Below, piece after piece: positions 22,214-29,936 of a stretch of 56,520 bases of DNA. A model generated the notes under the pieces. The model had not been told where the DNA came from and did no database searches. It worked only from the letters and a program-made list of their open reading frames with translations. Source of the DNA: Pseudosporangium ferrugineum (GTDB taxonomy: Bacteria > Actinomycetota > Actinomycetes > Mycobacteriales > Micromonosporaceae). The stretch spans positions 1-56,520 of the forward strand of contig NZ_PVZG01000029.1 in NCBI RefSeq assembly GCF_003002065.1. The letters run 5' to 3'. Both the position numbers and the translations under genes were made by a program. Numbering within the stretch: position 1 is the stretch's first letter; each line of letters begins with the position of its first letter.

Positions 22214-24519
22214 CGGCACCCAATCCCGCACCGGCACCCGCGGCTGCCGCGCCGGCACCGGCACCCGCACCCGCCGCGCCCGCGCCGGCACCCGCGGCCC
22301 CGGCCGGCGGTCCGCCCCCGGCGCCCGACGGGGCCGCGGCCGGTGGCGCACCCGCGGCGCCCGACGCGAAGGGGGAAGCGTCTCCCCCGGCGCCCGAACA
22401 GAAGCCCGTGGCGGCCGACAGCGCCGGCGGCGCCGAGGTCAGAACGACCGTCGACTCGGCCGACCCGGACGCGTCCCGGGTCGAGGGCCGGGCCGGACGC
22501 CAGCGCCAGCGCAGCCGGGAGAACGCCCGGGTGAAGGTCGCGGGCGACATGGTCGGCGGCGACAAGCTGATGTTCGCCCTGGGCGACGCCGAGCCCGCCC
22601 CGCTGCGCCCGCTCGGCGCCTGGATGAGCGAGCCGGTCCGGCACGCCTTCGTCGCGCCGGAGGGCTGGGACGACGTCCGCGGCGCCGCGGGTGACCAGCG
22701 GGTGGTCGTCCTGCGCGCCGAGCCCGGGCACGGCAAGGTGGCCGCGGCGATCCGGCTGCTGCAGTCCCCGCCCGACCGGCGCATCTTCAACCTCGACCGC
22801 AACGTGGACCTGCACCGCCTCGGGCACTGGCTGGAGACCGACGCCAAGAGCGACGATCCGCTGCCGCGCTCGGCCGGTTTCCTGCTCTGCGAGCCGCTGT
22901 CCTGGGGGCAGGGCCTGGCCTGGATCCTCCAGCAGCTCGTGCCGATCCTGGACGCGATGGACGCGCGCCTGGTGCTCACCGTCAGCTCGGACGCCGCGCT
23001 CCCCGACCCCGAGCTCACCTCGTTCGTGGTGACCCTGCCGCCGCCCCGCGACCAGCGCACCGTCCTGGCCAAGCACCTCGCCTGGTCGCTCGGCCGGCCG
23101 CAGACCGCCGAACGGCTGCTGGCCGAGCCGGAGCTGTCCGCGTTCGTCGACCGGGTGTTCGCCGCCGACCACACCATGAAGGCCGCCGCCGACCTGGCCG
23201 TGATGATCGGCCAGGAGCTGGACGGCGCCACGGTGGACCTGCGGCGGCTGGAGCGCCGCTGGGCCGAGCGCGCCACCGAGGACTTCGAGATCTGGTTCGG
23301 CGGCCTGCCGGACGTGTCCACCCGCTGCCTGGCCATCGCGCTCGCGGTGCTCAACGGGCTGCCGTACGAGCGGGTGGTCTACGCCGCCGGCCTGCTCGCC
23401 GAGCGCCTCGACGGCCCGCCCGAGGGCGACGATCCCCGGCCGCCGTGGCGCGACCCGTTCGCCGCCACCCGGGGCGAGGTGCTGCGGCTGCTGCGCGCCC
23501 GGATCCGGTCGACGACCGTACGCGGCCCGTTCGGCGACGCCCCCGCCGAGGTGATGGAGTACGTCGCCGAGGACTACGCGTCGGCCGTGCTGACCCGGGT
23601 CTGGCGGGAGTACCGGATCCAGATGCCGCTCCTGGACTGGCTGCGCGACCTCGCCGAGAACCACTCCGAGGACGTCCGCATCTGGACCGCCACCGCCCTC
23701 GGCCTCTTCGCCACCCAGTCCTTCGACTACGTGTACCGGCTGTCCCTGGCGCCGATGGGCACCGACCAGAAGTTCTGGCTGCGCGACGTCGCCGCCAACG
23801 CGCTGAGCGTGCCCGCCGAGGACACCCGGCTGCGCCCGCTGGTCGAGGCCGTCACCACCGGCTGGTACGGCAACGAGAGCAACCGCCTCGGCCAGGCGAC
23901 CGCCGCCCGCGTGTGGGGTGCGGCGCTGGGCGCGCACGCCCCGGACCGGGCGCTGAACGCGCTGGAACGGCTCACCACGATCGACGACCGCCGGGTGGCC
24001 AGCGGCATCGGCGACAGCATGGCCGACCTGCTGCTGGCCGACGAGGAGGGCAACGCCAAGCGGGTGCTGCACCGGGTCGGCAGCTGGCTGTTCGACGACC
24101 GGCGCGCGCTCACCGGCACGTTCGTCTTCCTGTGGCTGGCCGAGAACCTCACCGCCGAGCACCCCGCCGCGCCCACGGTCACCTGGCCGATGCTGCTGCT
24201 CCTCGCCGACCAGCGCGACGACCTGCGGCACCGGCTCGTCGAGATGTGGCACCGGGTGTTCCGGTCCGGGCTGCTGCCCGTCTCGGTCGCCCGGGTCCTG
24301 GACCGCTGGGCCGACCTGGCGGAGGCGGACGGGAACGTGCGCAGCGCCTACTCCCGGTCGATCGCCGCGCTGCCCGGCTCGGTCGGCCGCTTCGACCCCG
24401 TCGAGCAGCAGGTGCGCACGCACCTCACCCGGTGGCTCGCGCCCGACAACCTGCGGCCCAAGCCGCTGACCGCGTACGCGGTCGAAGCCGAACTCGCGAA
24501 GAGGAACGGGTCCCGATGA
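22210..24519 (+). CDS. degenerate P-loop ATPase with helical-repeat C-terminus
   Basis: 769 aa. The first 70 residues are a Pro/Ala-rich disordered tail. Near 108-122 is the motif VKVAGDMVGGDKL, echoing the end of the preceding cyclase. About 130-400 looks like a STAND/AAA-type NTPase: the Walker A position reads RAEPGHGKVAA (Lys176 kept, the first Gly and the Thr/Ser lost) and no convincing acidic Walker B is seen (GFLLCEPLSW, RLVLTVSSDAAL). From about 450 to the end are helical HEAT-like repeats (VRIWTATALGLFA, RDVAANALSVPA). It is probably a sensor or scaffold, with nucleotide binding possible but weakened. Overlaps of 4 bases on both sides imply a stoichiometric complex with the cyclase and the SPFH-VWA protein. 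Confidence 0.7.
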   Translation: MTAPNPAPAPAAAAPAPAPAPAAPAPAPAAPAGGPPPAPDGAAAGGAPAAPDAKGEASPPAPEQKPVAADSAGGAEVRTTVDSADPDASRVEGRAGRQRQRSRENARVKVAGDMVGGDKLMFALGDAEPAPLRPLGAWMSEPVRHAFVAPEGWDDVRGAAGDQRVVVLRAEPGHGKVAAAIRLLQSPPDRRIFNLDRNVDLHRLGHWLETDAKSDDPLPRSAGFLLCEPLSWGQGLAWILQQLVPILDAMDARLVLTVSSDAALPDPELTSFVVTLPPPRDQRTVLAKHLAWSLGRPQTAERLLAEPELSAFVDRVFAADHTMKAAADLAVMIGQELDGATVDLRRLERRWAERATEDFEIWFGGLPDVSTRCLAIALAVLNGLPYERVVYAAGLLAERLDGPPEGDDPRPPWRDPFAATRGEVLRLLRARIRSTTVRGPFGDAPAEVMEYVAEDYASAVLTRVWREYRIQMPLLDWLRDLAENHSEDVRIWTATALGLFATQSFDYVYRLSLAPMGTDQKFWLRDVAANALSVPAEDTRLRPLVEAVTTGWYGNESNRLGQATAARVWGAALGAHAPDRALNALERLTTIDDRRVASGIGDSMADLLLADEEGNAKRVLHRVGSWLFDDRRALTGTFVFLWLAENLTAEHPAAPTVTWPMLLLLADQRDDLRHRLVEMWHRVFRSGLLPVSVARVLDRWADLAEADGNVRSAYSRSIAALPGSVGRFDPVEQQVRTHLTRWLAPDNLRPKPLTAYAVEAELAKRNGSR

Positions 24520-26255
24520 CCAACTCCGTGCCGCTCATCCTCCAGCAGACGCCCGTCCAGCGGGGGTTCCGCCCCGAACCCGCGCGCAACCCCAGCGTCG
24601 CCGCCGTCTACGCGACCGGGACCGGTGAGCTGGTCTACTACGCCAGCCGCTCGATGACCCTCGGCGAGCGCTTCTTCACCAAGTGCCGCACCCGGTACGA
24701 CGTCGACATCAGCGATCACCGCCGCACCGCCGAGCTGGCCAGCACGCCGCTGCGCACCCGCGACGGCCACTTCTTCATCGCCAAGGTCAGCGTCGGCTTC
24801 CGCGTGCACGACCCGTGCGAGGTGGTCCGGCGCGGCATCCGCGACGCCCTGCCCGTCGTCTACACGTACCTGAGCCGGGCCCTGGAGGGCGCCGTGTCCG
24901 GCTACGACGTCGGCGACCCGAGCGGGGCCGAGCGGGCCATCCGGGCGCTGTTCGCCAACCCCGTGCCGCTGCCCGACGGCATCACGGTCTTCGAGGTGGC
25001 GCCGCTGCTGCGGCCGGACGACGCGACGGCCGAGTACTTCCGCAAGCGGCGCGACACGCTGCGGGCCCTCGACACCGGCGCCGACGAGTACGCGCTGCGG
25101 GTGCAGGAGGAGAGGCAGCGCAACGAGCTCGCCGCGATGACCCAGGCCAGCCGGCTGCACGCGCTGGAGAAGGAGCGCGTCGCGCTGGGCGGGCGGGGCG
25201 TCACCGCCGCGGACATGGCCCGCGAGCACCTGATGCGCCATCCCGAGGACACCGAGAAGGTGACCCGGATGCTGCTGGAGCACGAGCAGGCCATGCTCCA
25301 GGCGCAGGACGTGCACAGCCAGCGCACCACCGAGTTCATCAAGTTCATGATGGACAACGGCGTGGTGCAGCCCGGGCAGTTCCAGCCCTTCGTGGAGGGT
25401 GCGGCGCGCGCGTACGGGCTGCCCGGCTCCGCCGGTGCGATCGCCGGGCCGGGCGCGTCGTCGTGGAACCAGCCTCCCGTCCTGCCGGCGCTGGGCTCGT
25501 CCTCGCCGGCCACGCCGCCCGCGCAGGCCGGCCCGCCGCCGCGCGAGCACGTCGTGCTGGAGCAGGACCCCGCCACCAAGGTGTGGGCGCCGTCCGACGG
25601 GGTGCAGCCGGTCTACCTGCTGGTCGACGAGTCCACCGAGGCCGCGGCGCACCTGGACGACCTCGGCACCGGCCTGCGCCGGCTCTTCGACGGCCTGCGC
25701 CAGGCGGCCGACATCGCGCCGGCCATCCGGCTCTCCGTGCTGGGGTACGCCGACCAGGTCGCCGCCCGGATGTCGATGGCACCGGTCGACGCGGCCACCT
25801 CGGTCCCGTGGCTGACCTCGCGGGGCGTGGCCAGCTACGCGAACGCGTTCGAGACGCTCTACGGCCGGATCGCGCCGGACGTGAGCACCCTCAAGGCGCA
25901 GGGCCTGACCGTACGGCGGCCGCTCGTGTTCCTGCTCGCGGCGGCTCCGGCGGCCGACGAGGGGGTCTGGCAGACGCCGTACGCCCGGCTGACCGACCCC
26001 GGCACCCACCCGTACGCGCCCAACATCGTGGCGTGCGGCGTGGGCGGCGCCTCGGCCGGCCTGATCGCCGCCATCGCCACCAAGCCCGAGTTCGGTTACG
26101 TGGCCGACGCCGGCGCCGATGTCCGCGCGGCCATCGGCGACTACTGGGACGCGTTGACGCGCTGCCTGGTCACGTACGGCCGGACCCTGCTGGCCGGCGC
26201 CCCCGACCTGGAGTTCGAGCTGCCGCCGCACTTCCACGTGGCGACGGCGTCCTGA
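24516..26255 (+). CDS. SPFH/band-7-like plus degenerate VWA fusion
   Basis: 579 aa. About 25-185 has the order of an SPFH (stomatin/prohibitin) domain: strands RYDVDISDHRR, TRDGHFFIAKVSVGFRVHDP, helices, then ITVFEVAPLLRPDDATAEYF. A charged coiled coil follows at 178-285. A Pro/Gly-rich linker (about 302-345) leads to a VWA domain (365-560) whose metal motif is DESTE (371-375), missing the last Ser. No transmembrane segment is evident, so oligomerisation rather than membrane anchoring is likely. SPFH proteins form rings or microdomains, so this could scaffold the adjacent cyclase, ATPase and TerY-like proteins. The ATG overlaps the preceding stop. I know no named family with this fusion. Confidence 0.7.
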   Translation: MTNSVPLILQQTPVQRGFRPEPARNPSVAAVYATGTGELVYYASRSMTLGERFFTKCRTRYDVDISDHRRTAELASTPLRTRDGHFFIAKVSVGFRVHDPCEVVRRGIRDALPVVYTYLSRALEGAVSGYDVGDPSGAERAIRALFANPVPLPDGITVFEVAPLLRPDDATAEYFRKRRDTLRALDTGADEYALRVQEERQRNELAAMTQASRLHALEKERVALGGRGVTAADMAREHLMRHPEDTEKVTRMLLEHEQAMLQAQDVHSQRTTEFIKFMMDNGVVQPGQFQPFVEGAARAYGLPGSAGAIAGPGASSWNQPPVLPALGSSSPATPPAQAGPPPREHVVLEQDPATKVWAPSDGVQPVYLLVDESTEAAAHLDDLGTGLRRLFDGLRQAADIAPAIRLSVLGYADQVAARMSMAPVDAATSVPWLTSRGVASYANAFETLYGRIAPDVSTLKAQGLTVRRPLVFLLAAAPAADEGVWQTPYARLTDPGTHPYAPNIVACGVGGASAGLIAAIATKPEFGYVADAGADVRAAIGDYWDALTRCLVTYGRTLLAGAPDLEFELPPHFHVATAS

Positions 26256-26318
26256 CCGCCGGTCATCGGCGGAAATCCCACCGTCCGGCCCGCGTGCCGG
26301 AGAGAGCGAGTTGGCAAG

Positions 26319-26993
26319 ATGGCGGAGAACACCGGGAATCTGCTCCCGGTCTACATGGTGGCCGACGAGTCGTTCTCGATGAACGACTACATCGACAACC
26401 TCAACGACGGGCTCGCTCAGCTCCACGACGCCCTGCTCGGCGAGCCGATGGCCGCCGCCAAGGTCCGGTTCACCATCCTCGGCTTCTCCGACGACGTGCA
26501 GCTGCGGCTGGCGATGGCCGACCTGCGGCGAGAGAACAAGCTGCCCCAGCTGGTGGCGCGCAGCCGCACGGCGTACGGGAAGGTCTTCGAGGATCTGCGG
26601 GCCCGGATCCCGTCGGACGTGGCGTCGCTGAAGGGGCAGGGCTACACCGTGCACCGCCCGGCCGTGTTCTTCCTGAGCGACGGCCAGCCCACCGACGGCG
26701 ACGGCTGGCGGGCCACCCGGGACCAGCTGGTCGACCAGAACGTCACCCGGGCCGCGCCCAACATCATCGCCTGCGGCATCGGCGACGTGAAGCCGCAGAC
26801 CATGCTGGACGTGGCGACCAAGCCGGAGTACGCGTTCGTCTCCACCGGGGCGGACCTGGGTGCGGAGATCGCCAAGTTCTGCGCCGCGCTGACCAAGAGC
26901 ATCGTGAAGTCCGGCCGCACCATCGGGTCCGGGCAGCCCGAGCTGGTGGTGGAGCGGCCGCAGAACTTCAAGATGGCGATCGATGTGGTCTGA
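26319..26993 (+). CDS. TerY-like VWA domain protein
   Basis: 224 aa, a single VWA domain. The metal site is intact: DESFS at 16-20, with FFLSDGQPTDGDGW carrying the later Asp. IIACGIGDVKPQTM and FVSTGADLGAEIAKF are typical of TerY. It resembles the C-terminal half of the preceding SPFH-VWA protein (VYLLVDES versus VYMVADES; the APNIVACGVG/APNIIACGIG strand), so the two are paralogous, one with and one without a complete metal site. In the family TerY works with the PP2C phosphatase and kinase encoded next. GGAGAGAGCGAG precedes the ATG. Confidence 0.88.
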   Translation: MAENTGNLLPVYMVADESFSMNDYIDNLNDGLAQLHDALLGEPMAAAKVRFTILGFSDDVQLRLAMADLRRENKLPQLVARSRTAYGKVFEDLRARIPSDVASLKGQGYTVHRPAVFFLSDGQPTDGDGWRATRDQLVDQNVTRAAPNIIACGIGDVKPQTMLDVATKPEYAFVSTGADLGAEIAKFCAALTKSIVKSGRTIGSGQPELVVERPQNFKMAIDVV

Positions 26994-28098
26994 CCCGATG
27001 ATCGAGGCCTTCCGCCAGGCGTACCAGTGGTTCTTCAACGGTGACCCGCCGCCCGCGCAGCCGAAGGACCCGCACGAGCGGTTCGTGCCGGCCAACGGCG
27101 GCGTCTATCAGAGCCGGAATGCCGCGGCCGGCCCCCCGCCGCAACGGCAGGCGCCGCCGCAGGGCGCTCCGCCGCAGGCCGCTCTGCCGCGGACCGCTCC
27201 GCCGGAGGAGCCGCCGCCGCGCGAGCGTGACCCGTGGGATCCGCCGGTCGTGGGCCGCCCGGTGGGGACGTTCGCGCCGCGGCCGTCGACGGCCGCGGCC
27301 TACCGCCCGGACTACGTCGCCGACGGCTGGGCCACGCCCCGGTTCGTCGTCCGGGCCGCCTCGGTGCGCGGCTATTCGCACCGGAACACCGGCGAGCCCC
27401 GGCAGGACGACGTCGCGGTCGCCTGGCACGAGCCGACCGGCGCCGTGCTGTTCGCCGTGGCCGACGGCGTGTCCGACGCCCCGCTCTCGCACATCGGCGC
27501 CACGTCGGCGTGCCGGGCGGCGATCGGCGCCATGACGGCCGGCCTGGACGGGGGCGACGGCCGGGTGGACTGGGACGGGCTGCTCAGGGGCGCCGCGTGG
27601 CAGCTCTGCGAGCAGGCGCGGCTGTCGCTCGGGCTGCCCGAGATCGACCGGGAGGCGGCGGAGCGGCACATGGCCACCACGCTGGTCGCGGGCCTGGTGC
27701 GGCCGGGGCCGGACGGCCCGATGGTGGAGCTGGTCCAGGTCGGCGACTCGAGCGCGTGGATCCTGAACACCCGGGTCCCGCGGTACCAGTGCCTCACCCC
27801 GACCAAGTTCCGGGTCGGCGACGAGGTCTTCACGAACGCGGTGGTGGCCCTGCCCCGGGTGCCGGCGGTCGAGGTGCGGCACGGGACGATGTCGCGCGAC
27901 GAGGTCCTGCTGGTCGGCACGGACGGGTTCGGCGACCCGCTCGGCGACGGCGACAACCTGGTCGGCGACCACTTCTCGGACGCGCTGCGCACGGTGCCGC
28001 CGGTGCTGAAGTTCGCCAACGACCTGGACTTCTCGCGGGAGACGTGGGACGACGACCGGACCCTGTTCGCGCTGTGGCCGTACGGGATCAGGGGTTGA
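26983..28098 (+). CDS. PP2C-family phosphatase of a TerY triad
   Basis: 371 aa. A variable Pro/Gln-rich N-terminus (about 18-105) precedes a PP2C domain (about 118-365). Metal-binding motifs: RQDDVAVAW, FAVADGVSD, GTDGFGD and the terminal WDDDRT. It should dephosphorylate Ser/Thr, most plausibly targets of the adjacent kinase. It starts inside the end of the TerY-like gene (11-base overlap); an alternative ATG at 26998 lies 4 bases after that stop, and neither has a clear ribosome site. Confidence 0.88.
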   Translation: MWSDPMIEAFRQAYQWFFNGDPPPAQPKDPHERFVPANGGVYQSRNAAAGPPPQRQAPPQGAPPQAALPRTAPPEEPPPRERDPWDPPVVGRPVGTFAPRPSTAAAYRPDYVADGWATPRFVVRAASVRGYSHRNTGEPRQDDVAVAWHEPTGAVLFAVADGVSDAPLSHIGATSACRAAIGAMTAGLDGGDGRVDWDGLLRGAAWQLCEQARLSLGLPEIDREAAERHMATTLVAGLVRPGPDGPMVELVQVGDSSAWILNTRVPRYQCLTPTKFRVGDEVFTNAVVALPRVPAVEVRHGTMSRDEVLLVGTDGFGDPLGDGDNLVGDHFSDALRTVPPVLKFANDLDFSRETWDDDRTLFALWPYGIRG

Positions 28099-28103
28099 CC
28101 GCC

Positions 28104-29216
28104 GTGTCCGCGGCCCCCGAGGTGGACCGGAGCGTGCTGGGAGCGCTGCGCCGGGTGGGCGACGGCGGGCAGGGCATCGTCTACCTCACCGACAAGGTAC
28201 GGATCAACCGGACGTGGGAGGCGGCGTACAAGGAGTATCTCGCGGACACCACGTTCGACCCGGACGTGCTGCGCCGGATGGTCGCCTTCGTGCCCGAACT
28301 GGACGAGGGCAGCGGCCGCTGGCTGTGCGACACCACGGCGTGGCCGGCGGCGCTCGTGCTCTCCGGCGGGCGGGTGACGGGCTTCCTGATGCGGCGGGTG
28401 CCCGACCGGTTCCGGATGCCGTGGGGTGACGGGGGCGCCGACGTGCCGGCCGCCCTGCAGTATCTGCTCAACCCGCAGGCGTACCTGAACCGCAAGAACA
28501 TCGGCCTCGACGACCGCACCCGGCTGCGCCTGCTGGAGGCGATCGCGGACGTCATGGCGCGGCTGCACAGCCTCGGCGTCGTGATCGGCGACCTGTCCCC
28601 GAACAACCTGCTCGTCGACCTGGCCGATCCGGCCTGCTTCCTCATCGACTGCGACGGCATGCGGCTGCGCGACCGGGACGTCGTGCACCAGGTGGAGACC
28701 CCGGAGTGGCAGGTGCCCCGGCCGGGGTACGAGCCCATCGCGACGAAGGCGTCCGACTCGTACAAGTTCGGGCTGCTCGCCGCCCGGCTCTTCGCGCAGG
28801 ACCAGATGGGACAGGACGTCTCCGTGCTGGCCGGCGTCTCCCCGGAGCTGGGCGTGCTGGCCCGGCGCAGCCTCGACGCCGACTCGACCACGCGCCCGTC
28901 GCTCGGCGACTGGCGGGGCGCGCTGGGCAGGGCGCTCGCCGCCCCGGCCCCGCCGACCCCGCCGCCGAGACCCCGCCGGACCCAGGCCCGGGGATCGACC
29001 GCATCGTCGCGTACGGTCGCATCGCCGCGCCGGGGCACGCCGCGGCCCGGGGCCGCCACCGCCCAGGCCTCCCCACCCGCGGCCGCGGCCCGCGCCCCGC
29101 AGCGCAAGCCCGAGGAGGAGCACCCGGTCTTCTACGTGGTGCTCGGCGTCGCCATGATCGTCTTTGTTCTGGGCTGTGTCGTGGGATCGATCGTCTTCGT
29201 CGCGAACCTCTTCTGA
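28104..29216 (+). CDS. TerY-associated protein kinase with membrane anchor
   Basis: 370 aa from GTG, 5 bases after the phosphatase stop; AGGGG lies 9 bases ahead. An upstream TTG overlapping the stop is possible. Kinase features: glycine loop GDGGQGIVYL, Lys in AAYKEYL, catalytic loop GDLSPNNLLVD (Asp and Asn kept, HRD His absent), and DCD in FLIDCDGM replacing DFG. QVETPEWQVPRPGYEP is shared with the second kinase at 29933-31453. A long Pro/Arg/Ala linker (about 285-345) ends in one membrane helix, FYVVLGVAMIVFVLGCVVGS, with almost nothing outside. Probably the signalling output of the operon, in a kinase-phosphatase-VWA triad as described for Ter-type systems. Confidence 0.88.
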   Translation: MSAAPEVDRSVLGALRRVGDGGQGIVYLTDKVRINRTWEAAYKEYLADTTFDPDVLRRMVAFVPELDEGSGRWLCDTTAWPAALVLSGGRVTGFLMRRVPDRFRMPWGDGGADVPAALQYLLNPQAYLNRKNIGLDDRTRLRLLEAIADVMARLHSLGVVIGDLSPNNLLVDLADPACFLIDCDGMRLRDRDVVHQVETPEWQVPRPGYEPIATKASDSYKFGLLAARLFAQDQMGQDVSVLAGVSPELGVLARRSLDADSTTRPSLGDWRGALGRALAAPAPPTPPPRPRRTQARGSTASSRTVASPRRGTPRPGAATAQASPPAAAARAPQRKPEEEHPVFYVVLGVAMIVFVLGCVVGSIVFVANLF

Positions 29217-29240
29217 GGGACCCCCGCTTGGTTACGGAAC

Positions 29241-29246
29241 TACGAT
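29241..29246 (+). promoter_or_regulatory. -10 box for leaderless Crp/Fnr gene
   Basis: TACGAT ends 6 bases before the ATG at 29253, with no Shine-Dalgarno between. No good -35 match was found. Confidence 0.45.
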
Positions 29247-29252
29247 GAATGC

Positions 29253-29936
29253 ATGACGCTCGGTCACCCCCGGGAGCCGTTCTGGTACGCACTCCGCGAC
29301 TACCAGCGTGCGGCGCTGACCCGGATGGGAACGATGCGCTACTACCACCCCGGCGACGTGCTGGTCCGTGAGCAGGACCGCTCCGACTTCGCCTTCGTGC
29401 TGCTGGACGGCTGCGTGAAGGTGTCGGCGCTGGGACACCACGGCTACCAGGCGATCCTCGGGCTGCGCGACGCCGGCGAAGTCGTCGGCGAGCTGGCCGG
29501 GCTGGACGGCGGCCACCGGTCGGCGTCGCTGACCGCGATGACCGAGGTGGAGGCGCTCCAGCTGCCCGCCGCCTCGTTCGTGCCGTTCGTGCGGGCCGAG
29601 GCCGAGGTGGCGGCCATCCTGCGGCGTACGCTCTCCACCCGCCTCCGCGAGGCCGATCGCTCCCGGGCCGCGGCCGGCGCCGAGTCCGCCCAGCAACGGC
29701 TCGCCGCCCTGCTGCTGCACCTGGGCCGGCGCTACGGCAGCCCGGAGCCCGAGGGCGAGCTGGTCATCGAGCTGGCCCTGTCGCAACAGGACCTGGCCGG
29801 GCTGGTCCTCACCTCGCACCGCTCCCTGGGCCGCATCCTGTCGCTGTGGCGCCGCGACAACCTCGTCCTCACCGGCCGCAAACGCGTCGTGCTGGTGCGC
29901 CCGGCCGAGCTGGCGAAACTCGCCGACGGGAGCTAA
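29253..29936 (+). CDS. Crp/Fnr-family transcriptional regulator
   Basis: 227 aa. The N-terminal cyclic-nucleotide-binding barrel (about 20-140) has the phosphate cassette GEVVGELAGLDGGHRSASLTA-like region at about 75-95, keeping the Gly-Glu and Arg-Ser pairs that hold cyclic nucleotides in Crp. A long dimer helix precedes a C-terminal winged helix, with LALSQQDLAGLVLTSHRSL as recognition region. There are no Fnr cysteines. It sits directly after the operon that begins with a cyclase, so it may read that cyclase's product; this is inference. Its stop overlaps the stop of the convergent kinase gene within CTAA (29933-29936). Confidence 0.88.
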   Translation: MTLGHPREPFWYALRDYQRAALTRMGTMRYYHPGDVLVREQDRSDFAFVLLDGCVKVSALGHHGYQAILGLRDAGEVVGELAGLDGGHRSASLTAMTEVEALQLPAASFVPFVRAEAEVAAILRRTLSTRLREADRSRAAAGAESAQQRLAALLLHLGRRYGSPEPEGELVIELALSQQDLAGLVLTSHRSLGRILSLWRRDNLVLTGRKRVVLVRPAELAKLADGS

